Positions 18,272 through 27,946 of a stretch of DNA of 64,000 bases are shown piece by piece. The number at the start of each line of letters is the position of its first letter. Within the stretch, counting starts at the first letter, position 1. This DNA comes from Bradyrhizobium diazoefficiens (GTDB lineage: Bacteria > Pseudomonadota > Alphaproteobacteria > Rhizobiales > Xanthobacteraceae), in NCBI RefSeq assembly GCF_018129965.1, contig NZ_JAFCKW010000011.1, forward strand, positions 102,955 to 166,954, written 5' to 3'. The notes below the pieces were generated by a model. The model did no database searches. It had not been told where the DNA came from and saw only the letters and a list, made by a program, of their open reading frames with translations. Both the position numbers and the translations under genes were made by a program.

Positions 18272-18958
18272 ATGACGACCATGACAACCGAGACCGGCAA
18301 CGAGACCAAGCTGCGTGAGGACATCTGCCGCTTCGGGCGATCCCTGTTCGAGCGCGGGCTGACGCCGGGCTCCTCCGGCAATATCAGCGTCAGGATGCAC
18401 GATGGCAGCTGGCTGGTCACGCCGACCAATGCCTCGCTCGGCTTCCTCGACCCGGCGCGGCTGTCACGGCTGGATGGACGCGGGCGCCTGCTCTCGGGCG
18501 ATGCGCCGACCAAGGAAGTTCCGCTGCATATGGCGCTCTACGAGACGCGCGAAAGTGCACGCGCCATCGTGCACCTGCACTGCACCCATTCGGTCGCACT
18601 CTCGATGCTGCCCGAGATCGACCCGCGCGCCGCGCTGCCGCCGATGACCGCCTATTACCTGATGAAATGCGGCGCCACCGCGCTCGTGCCCTATTACCGC
18701 CCCGGCGATCCCGCGGTCGCGGACGCGATCAAGGGCCTGGCGGGGAAGTATTCATCCGTGCTGCTTGCCAATCACGGCCCGGTCGTCGCCGGCGACACGC
18801 TGGAAGCCGCGGTGTTCGCGACCGAAGAGCTGGAAGAAACGGCGAAGCTGTACCTGCTGCTGCGCGGGTTGAACCCGCGGTATCTGTCGCCGGAGCAGGT
18901 GGCAGATCTGGTGAAGATGTTCGGGGTGACATTGCCGGAGCATGGGCACGAGCATTAG
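18272..18958 (+). CDS. otnC: 3-oxo-tetronate 4-phosphate decarboxylase (class II aldolase family)
   Basis: 228 residues from the ATG at 18272 (a second in-frame ATG lies at 18281) after an AAGCGGA ribosome-binding site. Class II aldolase fold with GSSGNISVR, zinc histidines in HLHCTHS and the ANHGPVVAG motif. In the threonate pathway OtnC decarboxylates 3-oxo-tetronate 4-phosphate to dihydroxyacetone phosphate. It is transcribed away from ltnD-otnI-otnK, so all four steps from L-threonate to glycolysis lie within 4 kb. Longer forms starting at 18155 would overlap ltnD and are unlikely. Confidence 0.9.
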   Translation: MTTMTTETGNETKLREDICRFGRSLFERGLTPGSSGNISVRMHDGSWLVTPTNASLGFLDPARLSRLDGRGRLLSGDAPTKEVPLHMALYETRESARAIVHLHCTHSVALSMLPEIDPRAALPPMTAYYLMKCGATALVPYYRPGDPAVADAIKGLAGKYSSVLLANHGPVVAGDTLEAAVFATEELEETAKLYLLLRGLNPRYLSPEQVADLVKMFGVTLPEHGHEH

Positions 18959-18970
18959 CCTCCCCACCAC

Positions 18971-19072
18971 TGTCATTGCCCGGGAAGGCCGGGAATCCAG
19001 TACGCCGCAGCTTATCCTTATCTCTCTGACGTCTCGGGGTACTGGATCGCCCGATCGAGTCGGGCGATGACA
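18971..19072. repeat. Palindromic intergenic repeat between convergent otnC and livF
   Basis: Outer arms TGTCATTGCCCG (18971-18982) and CGGGCGATGACA (19061-19072) are near-perfect inverse complements; inner arms AATCCAGTACGCCG and GTACTGGAT also pair in part. The form matches interspersed repeats typical of Bradyrhizobium-like genomes (recognition). It could end transcription from both sides. Confidence 0.65.
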
Positions 19073-19109
19073 CCGAGTGTGTTGCGCGAGTGTGTCCAAC
19101 ACTTCGCAG

Positions 19110-19797
19110 CTACAGCCCCAGATACGCCTTCCGCACATCAGGGTTCCCCCTGATCTCGGCCGCCGGGCCCTGCATCAGCACGCGGCCGGTTTGGAGGATG
19201 TAGGCGCGGTCGGCGATCTCGAGGCACTCGGCCATGCGCTGCTCGACGATCAGCACGGTCATGCCGGCGTCGCGGATGCGCAGGACCGCCTGGAAGATCT
19301 CGTCCACCAGCTTCGGCATGATGCCCTGCGATGGCTCGTCCAGCATCAACAGCCGCGGGCGCGTCATCAGCGCGCGGCCGATCGCGAGCATCTGCTGTTC
19401 GCCGCCGGACAGCGTCTCGGCGCGCTGGTCGAGGCGTTCGGACAAGCGCGGAAACAGCGTAAAGACGAGATCGAGCGGCGCTTCGCGGTCGGCTTCGCCG
19501 CGGTACATGTAGCTGCCGAGGCGAAGATTGTCGCGCACCGACAGCCGCGGGAACAGGCGGCGGTTCTCCGGCACATAAGCGATGCCGGTGGCGGTGACGT
19601 GATGCTGCGCCATGCCGTCGAGGCGCTTGCCGTCGAAGGTCACGGTGCCCGAACGCGGACGCTCGGCGCCGGCGATGGATTTGAGCAGCGTCGACTTGCC
19701 TGCGCCGTTGGCGCCGGCCACGCAGACGATTTCGCCCTTCTGCACCTCGATCGAGACCGCGGAGATCGCGACCAGGCCCTGATAGGCGGTCGTGACT

Positions 19798-19814
<17 letters not shown>
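19110..19814 (-). CDS. livF: Branched-chain amino-acid-type ABC transporter ATPase (LivF family)
   Basis: 234 residues: Walker A GANGAGKST (34-42), signature LSGGEQQML, Walker B LLMLDEPSQG. LivF-type ATPases power uptake by LivHM permeases. The start overlaps livG by 17 bases. It is the last gene of the DUF1445-livJHMGF series on the minus strand and is followed by a palindromic repeat. Substrates of this family extend beyond Leu/Ile/Val to many acids and amides; the gene neighbours suggest something other than simple branched-chain amino acids. Confidence 0.92.
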
Positions 19815-20525
<711 letters not shown>

Positions 20526-20529
<4 letters not shown>

Positions 20530-21512
20530 CGCGTGGCTCCTTTTGCTTTCGAACGGGAGAACAGGCTGACCAGGCCTTGCGGAAGGGCCAGCGAGATCGC
20601 CACGATCAGTGCGCCATAGACGATGAGGTCGACGCCACGGCCGGAGCCGCCGATATAGGAGCGCGTCAGCTCCGTCATCGGGATCAGGATGGCGGCCCCC
20701 AGCACCGGCCCCCAGAGGGTGCCGATGCCGCCGAGCACGGCCGGCAGCGCCATCAGGAGCGAGAACTGGAAGCCCATGACGCTTTCAGGATCGATATAGG
20801 CGAGAAACTGCGCGTAGAAGGCGCCGCCGAGAGCAACGAGGAACGCCGAGACGGCGGCCGCGCCCATCTTGGAGTTGAACACGACGACGCCGAGGCTTTC
20901 GGCGGCTTCCGGATTGTCCTTCACCGCGCGCCACCAGAATCCCCATTTGGAGTCTTCCAGCCACCAGGTCACGAACCAGGCGAGGCTGCACAGCGCCAGC
21001 GCGAAATAGAAGTACGGCAGCTTGCTGCGCATGAACTGGAATTTCAGCCAGCTGTCGCCGCGCACCGGAATGGTGATGCCCATCGCAGCGCCCGCCCATT
21101 CCCAGTTCTGGAACAGCAGCAGCCCAATCTCGGCGATGACGATGGTCGCGATCACGAAATAATGGCCGCGCAGGCGAAAGAAGGGGTAGCCGAGCCCCAT
21201 CGCGATCACGGCCGCGATAACGCCGCCGGCGAGCATGCCGAACCAGGGCAGCACGCCGAACTTGGTGAACAGCAGTTCGGTTGTGTAGGCGCCGATGCCG
21301 AAATAGAGCGCGTGTCCCAGCGAGATCTGGCCGCAATAGCCGGAGAGGATGTTCCAGCTCTGCGACAGCGCTGCATACATCAGGGTCAGGATCAGGATGT
21401 TCTGGACATAGACATCCTTGATGACCAGCGGCGCGAGCGCTGCGAGCCCGGCCAGCACGGCGGCGATGATGAGATCGCGGCGGCGCCGCGCGGCAAATGT
21501 CTTGTCCATCAC
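20526..21512 (-). CDS. livM: Branched-chain amino-acid-type ABC transporter permease (LivM family)
   Basis: 328 residues with about nine to ten predicted membrane spans. The first is LIIAAVLAGLAALAPLVI, and LSGYCGQISLGHALYFGIGAY is the LivM signature. The start overlaps livH by 4 bases. It forms the inner-membrane channel with LivH. Confidence 0.92.
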
Positions 21513-22387
21513 ATCGACCCGAACAGGCCACGCGGCCGGATGAAGACGACGAGCAGATAGACCGCGTAGATGCCGACCGATTTCAGCGAGGGCGGCAGCA
21601 CCAGGGCGGTGGTCGCTTCGACGAGGCCGACGATGATGCCGCCGGCGAAGGCGCCGAACACGCTGCCGAAGCCGCCGAGCGCCACCGTGACATAGGCGAT
21701 CAGGGCGAAGGACGCGCCGACGTCGGGATAGATGTAGAAGAACACCGCCATGATCGCGCCGGCGAGGCCGACCAGCGCGGCGCCGAGGCCCCAGCCGAAT
21801 GCGAATACGCGGTTCTTGTCGATGCCGACCAGCGCCACCGCGCCCGGATCCTCGCGGGTCGCCTCCAGCGCGCGGCCGAAGTCGGTGCGGTGGATGAAGA
21901 AATAGAGGCCGGCAAAGGCCGCGATCGAGACCGCTGCGCCGATCAGTTGCGGTTCCGGCAGGAAGATGCCGGCGACCGAGACGGTTTTGCCACCGGCGAA
22001 GGACTGCGGGATGCTACGATAGTCCGGCGTGAAGAAGAACTGCGCGAGGCCGCGCATCAGGATGGCAAGGCCGAAGGTGGTGAAGATCTGCACCATCCCG
22101 GCATTGGCCTTGGCCCGCATCGCGAAGCGTACGACGAGGAGATAGACGACCGCTCCGAACACGAACATGGCCGCGGCGACCAATGGCGCGGACAGCAATG
22201 GGTCGATCGCGAAGAATGCGAACAGGAAGAAAGACATGTACATCGCGATCATCAGGAACTCGCCATGGGCGAAGTTCGTGACGTCCATCAGGCCGAAAAT
22301 CAGCGCGAGGCCGACGGCGATCAGTCCGTAGAGCAGACCCATGAGCAGGCCACTCGCGAGACTCTGGATAATGGCTTGGGCTGTCAA
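21509..22387 (-). CDS. livH: Branched-chain amino-acid-type ABC transporter permease (LivH family)
   Basis: 292 residues, almost entirely membrane spans, with the LivH N-terminal pattern LMGLLYGLIAVGLALIFGL followed by FAHGEFLMIAMY. Partner of LivM. It follows livJ after a 154-base gap that holds a palindromic repeat, which may lower expression of the membrane and ATPase genes relative to the binding protein. Confidence 0.92.
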   Translation of the reverse strand: MTAQAIIQSLASGLLMGLLYGLIAVGLALIFGLMDVTNFAHGEFLMIAMYMSFFLFAFFAIDPLLSAPLVAAAMFVFGAVVYLLVVRFAMRAKANAGMVQIFTTFGLAILMRGLAQFFFTPDYRSIPQSFAGGKTVSVAGIFLPEPQLIGAAVSIAAFAGLYFFIHRTDFGRALEATREDPGAVALVGIDKNRVFAFGWGLGAALVGLAGAIMAVFFYIYPDVGASFALIAYVTVALGGFGSVFGAFAGGIIVGLVEATTALVLPPSLKSVGIYAVYLLVVFIRPRGLFGSM

Positions 22388-22410
22388 AAGTCTGTCCCCC
22401 GAAATAAGTC

Positions 22411-22503
22411 CTCATCCTGAGGAGCGCGCAATTGCGCGCCTCTCGAAGGATGGCCCTGCCCTCGTCCTTCGAGACGCGGGCTACGCCCGCTCCTCAGGAT
22501 GAG
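22411..22503. repeat. Palindromic repeat inside the liv operon (livJ-livH gap)
   Basis: CTCATCCTGAGGAG (22411-22424) and CTCCTCAGGATGAG (22490-22503) are perfect inverse complements; inner arms (GCGCGCAATTGCGCGC, CTTCGAGAC) form further stems. A second copy lies at 53878-53976 inside the paa operon, and a degenerate one near 3000. Its place just after a binding-protein gene fits an RNA-stabilising role (inference). Confidence 0.75.
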
Positions 22504-22541
22504 GGCGGCGGGAGCTACGTCTGAGCTCCCGCTTACAAGTC

Positions 22542-23786
22542 TTACTTCATCGGCCAGGTCGCTTCGGCGATGGCGGCCTGCGGCGGGAAGATGGTGACGA
22601 ACTTGCCGCCGATATATTGCAGCAGCACCGGATCGGCGTCGTTGTTCTGTCCGGTCTCGTCGAACTTGACGCGCTTCCAGGGCATGATGGTCTGATCGCC
22701 CGGGATGTCGGTCGCGGCGAGCGCGTCGCGGATCTTCTCGCCCTCGGCCGACTTGGCGCGGTTGATGGCGTCGGCGAGGATGATCAGGCCCATGAACTGG
22801 CGCGAGGTGAGGTCGTTGAAGTCCTTGCCGGAGCGCGACTTGAACATCTCGTTGATCTTGCCGACCATCGGGCGCTTCTGCGCGAGGTCGAGCGAGAAGG
22901 TGCCGCGCGAGATCACGCCTTCGAGCTTGTCGCCGACGGCGTCGTAGAGCGCCTTCTCGGAGAAGCCGGCGTCCTGCGCGACGATCGCGTTCGGCTTGTA
23001 ACCGAGTTCGCCCATGGTCTTGACCAGCAGGATGCCGTCGGTGGTGTAGCTCGAGGGCATCAGCACGTCGGCATTGGCGGTCTTGAGCTGCTGCACCTCG
23101 GCCGAGAGCGAGGGCGAGTTGGCGCGATACTTGATGTCAGTGACGATCTTGTAGCCGCGCTCACCGGCGATCTTGGCCTGCGCATTGCCGGAGTCGGTGC
23201 CGAAGATGGTGTCTTCGTGGAACAGCGACAGCGTCTCGATCTTGGTGCCCTTTTTCTTCATGGCATCAAAGAAGTCGAACATCGCAGCCGAGTACATCTC
23301 GTCATGCGGCGCGGCGCGGAAGTAATATTTGAGACCGCGGCGATGCAGGCTCGGCGAGGAGTTATCGGCCGAGACGAACGGGATCTGGTAGCGTTCGCAG
23401 ATCTGGCTGACGGTAACGGCAACCGCGCTCTGGTAGGTGCCGATGATGGCGGAGACCTTCTCCTGCGTGATCAGGCGCTCGGCTTCTGCGCGGCCCTTCT
23501 GCGGGTCGGCCTGGTGGTCGGCGAACACGAGACGAATTTTGGCACCGCCGAGGCCCGGCAGGCCTTCGCCCTTCGCCAGCGGCAGGTCGAAATCGGTGTC
23601 CTTGTTGATGACTTCGAGCGCGGTCTCATAGGCCTTCTGCGCGTCGACACCCTGCTGGGCGCTGCCGCCGGAGAAAGGATAGATGACGCCGATCACGACT
23701 TCCGAGGTCTGGGCGCGTGCAGCAAGCGGCATCAGAGCAGCCGTGGCTGTCGCACCGAGCAGCACGTCGCGGCGAGAGATCGTCAT
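22542..23786 (-). CDS. livJ: Branched-chain amino-acid-type ABC transporter substrate-binding protein
   Basis: 414 residues from the ATG at 23786, preceded by AGGGGA at good spacing. The N-terminus MTISRRDVLLGATATAAL is a twin-arginine-style signal ending near ARAQ (residue 26), so export in folded form by Tat is likely. The mature part has the type-I periplasmic binding fold (VVIGVIYPFSG, VSAIIGTYQSAVAVTV, PFVSADNSSPSL). It lies 89 bases after the DUF1445 gene and before livH. The long 483-residue frame upstream has no start support. The ligand is unknown. Confidence 0.92.
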   Translation of the reverse strand: MTISRRDVLLGATATAALMPLAARAQTSEVVIGVIYPFSGGSAQQGVDAQKAYETALEVINKDTDFDLPLAKGEGLPGLGGAKIRLVFADHQADPQKGRAEAERLITQEKVSAIIGTYQSAVAVTVSQICERYQIPFVSADNSSPSLHRRGLKYYFRAAPHDEMYSAAMFDFFDAMKKKGTKIETLSLFHEDTIFGTDSGNAQAKIAGERGYKIVTDIKYRANSPSLSAEVQQLKTANADVLMPSSYTTDGILLVKTMGELGYKPNAIVAQDAGFSEKALYDAVGDKLEGVISRGTFSLDLAQKRPMVGKINEMFKSRSGKDFNDLTSRQFMGLIILADAINRAKSAEGEKIRDALAATDIPGDQTIMPWKRVKFDETGQNNDADPVLLQYIGGKFVTIFPPQAAIAEATWPMK

Positions 23787-23875
23787 GGCAAAGTCCCCTG
23801 TTACTGAATTTCGATTGATCGAATGGAGCGATTGACGGATGCGGTAAAGCCCGAAGAAGCAGCAAACGCTGCCTA

Positions 23876-24691
23876 CTAAATCACGGCCATGGTCCTGTTC
23901 CTGAGATCGGTGACCAGCATCAAGCCAGGCGAATGCGTGATCGCGAACGGCACCCTGGCGGCGTTGATGACCGATTGCGGTGTGACGCCGCAAGCCCAGA
24001 ACACCGGAATCTCGTCATCGGCGATGGTGACGGGATCGCCGTAGTCAGGCTTGGCGATGTCCTTGATGCCGATCAGATGCGGATGGCCGAGATGCACGGG
24101 CGCGCCATGCACGGCGGGATAGCGCGAGGTGATCTGCACCGCGCGGATCGCATCGGCCGGCTTGAAGGGACGCATCGACACCACCATGGGGCCGGCGAAC
24201 GGCCCGGCTTCGCCGCAGGCGATGTTGGTGCGGTACATCGGCACCCGCACGTTCTGCTCGATGTGGCGGATCGGCATGCCCTCGTCGAGCAGCGCCTCCT
24301 CGAATGAAAAGGAGCAGCCGAGCACGAAGGTCACGAGATCGTCGCGCCAGTATTTGCTGACGTCGGTCGGCTCGTCGACGACCTCGCCGTCTCGCCAGAT
24401 ACGGTAGCGCGGCACGTCGGTGCGGATGTCGAGATCGGCGCCGAGCGCCGGGATGTGCGGGCTGCCGACATCGGACATGCCGATGATCGGACACGGCTTG
24501 GGATTGAGCTGGCAGAAGCGGTGAAAGGCGCTGGCATATTCTGCGGGCAGGATCGCCAGATTGCCCTGGACGAAGCCTGGAGCCACGCCAGCCGTAGAGC
24601 CGACTTGGCCGCCGCGATAGGCGAGCCGGGCCTGCCGGCTCGGGAGGGCGTCGGGCGTTTCAGTTTGCTGCGTTGCCACCAAAACAGTCAT
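23876..24691 (-). CDS. DUF1445 family protein (putative hydro-lyase / D-glutamate-cyclase-like)
   Basis: 271 residues from the ATG at 24691, after AGGTCG; this is the normal length for the family (about 265). Conserved stretches seen are APGFVQGNLAILP, FCQLNPKPCPIIG, FVLGCSFSFEEALL and FWACGVTPQ. The family (YcsI of Bacillus; the N-terminal part of the mammalian D-glutamate cyclase) is annotated as hydro-lyase; the bacterial reaction is uncertain. It is the first gene of a minus-strand set with livJHMGF and diverges from lysR, so it probably acts on the imported compound. Confidence 0.85.
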   Translation of the reverse strand: MTVLVATQQTETPDALPSRQARLAYRGGQVGSTAGVAPGFVQGNLAILPAEYASAFHRFCQLNPKPCPIIGMSDVGSPHIPALGADLDIRTDVPRYRIWRDGEVVDEPTDVSKYWRDDLVTFVLGCSFSFEEALLDEGMPIRHIEQNVRVPMYRTNIACGEAGPFAGPMVVSMRPFKPADAIRAVQITSRYPAVHGAPVHLGHPHLIGIKDIAKPDYGDPVTIADDEIPVFWACGVTPQSVINAARVPFAITHSPGLMLVTDLRNRTMAVI

Positions 24692-24770
24692 TTGATCGAC
24701 CTGCCTATAAACTCGACAAAGACAGCCAACACCAAGCGTGGTATAAAGTCTAATCTTCCTTTCTAATCGG

Positions 24771-24795
24771 TATCGATAAATCAAATTTATCGATA
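24771..24795. promoter_or_regulatory. Perfect inverted repeat, likely LysR-type operator in the divergent promoter
   Basis: Arms TATCGATAAA (24771-24780) and TTTATCGATA (24786-24795) match perfectly around a 5-base spacer. The centre contains the T-N11-A LysR-box form. It ends 15 bases before the lysR ATG at 24811 and lies 80-104 bases upstream of the DUF1445 start, the usual arrangement for an autoregulated LysR protein that also controls the divergent operon. Confidence 0.78.
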
Positions 24796-24810
24796 TGGGA
24801 AATCCTTCCG

Positions 24811-25728
24811 ATGCTGGACTTCAGGTCGATCGAGACATTTCTCTGGGTTGTGAAGCTCGGCAGCTTTCGCGGCGCTGCAGCACGGCTCAACACGACCCAG
24901 CCCGCGATCTCCCAGCGCATCGCCCAGCTCGAGCGCGAGATGGGCGTCAAGCTCCTCAACCGCGACCATCGCGTGGCCTCGCCGACCCCGAGCGGACGCC
25001 AGATGATGGTCTATGCGGAGAAGCTGATCGGCTTGCGCGCCCAGATGATGGCCGAGGTCGGCGACCGCTCCGCGATGCGCGGCGTGATGCGGCTCGGCGT
25101 CGCCGAGACCATCGTGCACACCTGGCTGCCGCGGCTGGTGAAGAGCATGAACGAGGTCTACCCGAACCTGTCGCTTGAGATCGAGGTCGACATCACGCCG
25201 AACCTCACCGCGCGCCTGCTTGCGCAGGAGATCGAACTTGCCTTCGTGGTCGGGCCGCTGTCGGCTTCCGGCGTGCATAATCGCGTGCTCGCGGACTACC
25301 CGATCGGCTTTCTCGCGAGCCCCTCGCTCGGCCTCGGCAACGGCCGGGTGACGCCCGCAGAACTCGCGCGGTTTCCGATCATCACCTTCCCGCGCAAGAC
25401 CAAGCCCTACGAAGTCGTGCGCGAAGTGTTCGACCGACCGGAGCTGCCGCCGATCCGCCTGCATGCGTCCGCGTCGCTTGCGACCGTCATTCACATGGCC
25501 GTCGAAGGGCTCGGCATCGCCGTGATCCCGGATGCCATCGTCGAGAACGAGCTTGCCGACGGGCGCCTGCAACTGCTCGACACCGATCTCGTCATCGCGC
25601 CGCTGACATTCACCGCAAGTTGGCTCGCCTCGCCCGACGTTGTGGCGGTGGAGCGCGTCGCCGAGCTCGCACGGCAGATTGCGCAGAGCAGCCTCGCGGT
25701 TGACGAGCCCGCGCTGGCGCGTCATTGA
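24811..25728 (+). CDS. LysR-family transcriptional regulator
   Basis: 305 residues. A winged helix-turn-helix at residues 1-60 (SFRGAAARLNTTQPAISQRI) is followed by a linker helix and the two-lobed effector domain (GVMRLGVAETIVHTWLPRL). It is the pivot of a divergon: the DUF1445-livJHMGF genes on one side; M20 hydrolase, hydroxyacid dehydrogenase and Ldh2 genes directly downstream (33-base gap). The palindrome ending 15 bases before its ATG suggests self-repression. The likely inducer is the imported compound or an intermediate (inference). Confidence 0.93.
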   Translation: MLDFRSIETFLWVVKLGSFRGAAARLNTTQPAISQRIAQLEREMGVKLLNRDHRVASPTPSGRQMMVYAEKLIGLRAQMMAEVGDRSAMRGVMRLGVAETIVHTWLPRLVKSMNEVYPNLSLEIEVDITPNLTARLLAQEIELAFVVGPLSASGVHNRVLADYPIGFLASPSLGLGNGRVTPAELARFPIITFPRKTKPYEVVREVFDRPELPPIRLHASASLATVIHMAVEGLGIAVIPDAIVENELADGRLQLLDTDLVIAPLTFTASWLASPDVVAVERVAELARQIAQSSLAVDEPALARH

Positions 25729-25760
25729 AAAAGGCGCCGGATAATCGAGAGACCGACCGC

Positions 25761-27011
25761 ATGAGCCGAGCCGCCACCAATCTGCAAATCGATTCCGCCC
25801 GCCTCTGGGGCTCCATCCACGAGACCGCGCAATTCGGCGGGACGGCCAAAGGCGGCGTGCGGCGGCTGACGCTCAGCGGCGAAGACAAGCAGGTGCGCGA
25901 CTGGTTTCGCAAGGCCTGCGAGGACGCCGGGCTCGAAGTGCATGTCGACGCGCTCGGCTCGCAGTTCGGCCTGCGCAAGGGCCGCGACATGTCGAAGCTG
26001 CCCGTCGGCATCGGCTCGCATCTCGACACACAGCCGACCGGCGGCAAATATGACGGCATCCTGGGGACGCTCGGCGCGCTTGAAGTGATCCGCACGCTGA
26101 ACGACGCCGGCATCGAGACCGAAGCGCCGATCTGCATCGTCAACTGGACCAACGAGGAAGGCTCGCGCTTCGCGCCGGCCATGATGGCCTCCGCGGCTTA
26201 CGTCGGCGATTTCACCACCGACGACATCCTCTCGCGCAAGGACGTCGAGGGCACGACGGTCGGCCAGGCGCTCGACAGCATCGGTTATCGCGGCGACAAG
26301 CCGGTCGGTTTCCAGAAGCTCGGCTGCTTCGTCGAATTGCACATCGAGCAGGGGCCTATTCTGGAGGCCGAAGGCAAGACCATAGGCGTGGTCGATTCCG
26401 GACAGGGCGTGCTCTGGTACGACGGCAAGATTTCCGGCTTCGAGAGCCACGCAGGCTCGACGCCGATGCCTCTGCGGCGCGACGCGCTGGCGACACTGTC
26501 GGAGATCGTGCTGGCGATGGAGGCCATCGCGAAGAAGCACGGGCCCAACGCCGTCGGCACCATCGGTGAGGCCGTGATCGCCAATCCCTCGCGCAACGTC
26601 ATCCCCGGCGAGATCGCCTTCACCATGGACTGCCGCAGCGCCGACGGCGCCATCATGGATGCACTCGATCGCGACCTGCGCGCCGCCATCGCCGAGATCG
26701 CCGCGCGCCGCAAGGTCGACGTGACAGTCGATCTGGTCTGGCGCAAGCCGCCGACGCATTTCGACCCCAAACTGATCGCGGCGGTCGAGACCGCGGCAAG
26801 GACGCTCGGCTATTCCTCGCGCCGCATCACCTCCGGCGCCGGCCACGACGCCTGCAACCTCAACACCATCATGCCGGCGGCGATGGTGTTCGTGCCCTGC
26901 AAGGACGGCATCAGCCATAACGAGCTGGAGGACGCCACCCAGCCAGACTGCGCCGCGGGCACCAACGTGTTGATGCACACCGTGCTGGCGATCGCCGGCG
27001 TCGCGTCCTGA
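25761..27011 (+). CDS. M20-family Zn-dependent amidohydrolase (N-carbamoyl amino acid / allantoate hydrolase type)
   Basis: 416 residues from the ATG at 25761. Metal ligands seen: GSHLDTQPTGGKYDG (His87, Asp89, Asp98), the acidic pair in WTNEEGSRF, and GAGHDACNL near the C-terminus. The dimerisation lobe shows GFESHAGSTPMPLRRDAL, typical of the hydantoinase-route carbamoylases, beta-ureidopropionases and allantoate amidohydrolases. These remove a carbamoyl or ureido group, releasing ammonia and CO2. It starts 33 bases after lysR and ends 12 bases before the next gene, so it is in the regulator's operon. The exact substrate among N-carbamoyl compounds is open. Confidence 0.85.
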   Translation: MSRAATNLQIDSARLWGSIHETAQFGGTAKGGVRRLTLSGEDKQVRDWFRKACEDAGLEVHVDALGSQFGLRKGRDMSKLPVGIGSHLDTQPTGGKYDGILGTLGALEVIRTLNDAGIETEAPICIVNWTNEEGSRFAPAMMASAAYVGDFTTDDILSRKDVEGTTVGQALDSIGYRGDKPVGFQKLGCFVELHIEQGPILEAEGKTIGVVDSGQGVLWYDGKISGFESHAGSTPMPLRRDALATLSEIVLAMEAIAKKHGPNAVGTIGEAVIANPSRNVIPGEIAFTMDCRSADGAIMDALDRDLRAAIAEIAARRKVDVTVDLVWRKPPTHFDPKLIAAVETAARTLGYSSRRITSGAGHDACNLNTIMPAAMVFVPCKDGISHNELEDATQPDCAAGTNVLMHTVLAIAGVAS

Positions 27012-27023
27012 GCGGAGAGAGCG

Positions 27024-27935
27024 ATGCGCGGAGTGTTCGTCGATGCCAACGAAGCCCTCGCCGTGATCATGGAGCGGCTGGAGCAGCCCGGCGATCCCAA
27101 AATACGTATCCACCGGGATCCCGACATCAAGCCGGAGCAATATCCCGAAATCCTCGACGGCGCCGAGATCGCGATCGTCGACCACACCGCACTGCCGACC
27201 GAGGTTGCGAGGACGTGTGCTGGCCTCAAGCATGTCGTGTTTCTCGGCACCGGCGCGCGCAGCTACATGAATCCGGAGGAGCTGGCCGAGCTCGGCATTT
27301 CCGTGCACCTGATCAAGGGCTACGGCGACACGGCCGTCGCGGAATCCGCGATCGCGCTGATGTGGGCCTCGGCCCGCGTCATCGCGATGATGGACCGCGA
27401 GATGCGCGCCGGCAACTGGCTGCGCGAGGACGGCATGCAGCTCACCGGCAAGACGCTCGGCCTGATCGGCTTCGGCGGCATCGCCGCTGAAGTGGCGCGC
27501 ATCGCATCCGGCAGCGGCATGAAGGTGATCGCCTGGAACCGCTCGCCGAAGAGCCATCCGGGCGTGGAATTCACCGATCTCGATACATTGCTGGCGCGAA
27601 GCGACGTGGTGTCGCTGCATCTGCTGCTCAACGACGAGACGCGCGGCATGATCACGCGCGAGACAATCGCAAAAATGAAGCCGGGTGTCATCTTCGTCAA
27701 CACCGCCCGCGCTGCGATCGTCGACGAGCAGGCGATGATCGACGCGCTGAAGTCCGGCCACATCCGCCATGCCGGCCTCGACGTCTTCAACACCGAGCCC
27801 CTGCCCGGCGATCATCCGCTGACGACGATTCCGAACGTGACGCTGTCGGCGCATTCCGCCTTCCGTACGCCGGAAGCCAGCGAGAACCTGATTGAAGCGG
27901 CCTGGGTCCACTGCCGCAGGATCCTGAAAGGATAA
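27024..27935 (+). CDS. D-isomer-specific 2-hydroxyacid dehydrogenase
   Basis: 303 residues. The nucleotide-binding loop GFGGIA (149-154) has alanine in place of the last glycine of GxGxxG. Catalytic residues are present: Arg229 in NTARAAIVDE, Glu258 in DVFNTEPLP, His277 in SAHSAF. The N-terminal catalytic lobe is shorter than in phosphoglycerate dehydrogenase. Family members interconvert 2-oxo and D-2-hydroxy acids (glyoxylate, hydroxypyruvate and others) with NAD(P)H in the cytoplasm. It sits in the lysR operon, 12 bases after the amidohydrolase and 11 before the Ldh2 gene. Confidence 0.88.
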   Translation: MRGVFVDANEALAVIMERLEQPGDPKIRIHRDPDIKPEQYPEILDGAEIAIVDHTALPTEVARTCAGLKHVVFLGTGARSYMNPEELAELGISVHLIKGYGDTAVAESAIALMWASARVIAMMDREMRAGNWLREDGMQLTGKTLGLIGFGGIAAEVARIASGSGMKVIAWNRSPKSHPGVEFTDLDTLLARSDVVSLHLLLNDETRGMITRETIAKMKPGVIFVNTARAAIVDEQAMIDALKSGHIRHAGLDVFNTEPLPGDHPLTTIPNVTLSAHSAFRTPEASENLIEAAWVHCRRILKG

Positions 27936-27946
27936 GAGCAACAACA

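Noticed and set aside
16454..18400. Apparent 648-codon frame containing otnI
   Set aside because: Only the part from 17236 encodes the isomerase; the rest is the wrong frame of ltnD.
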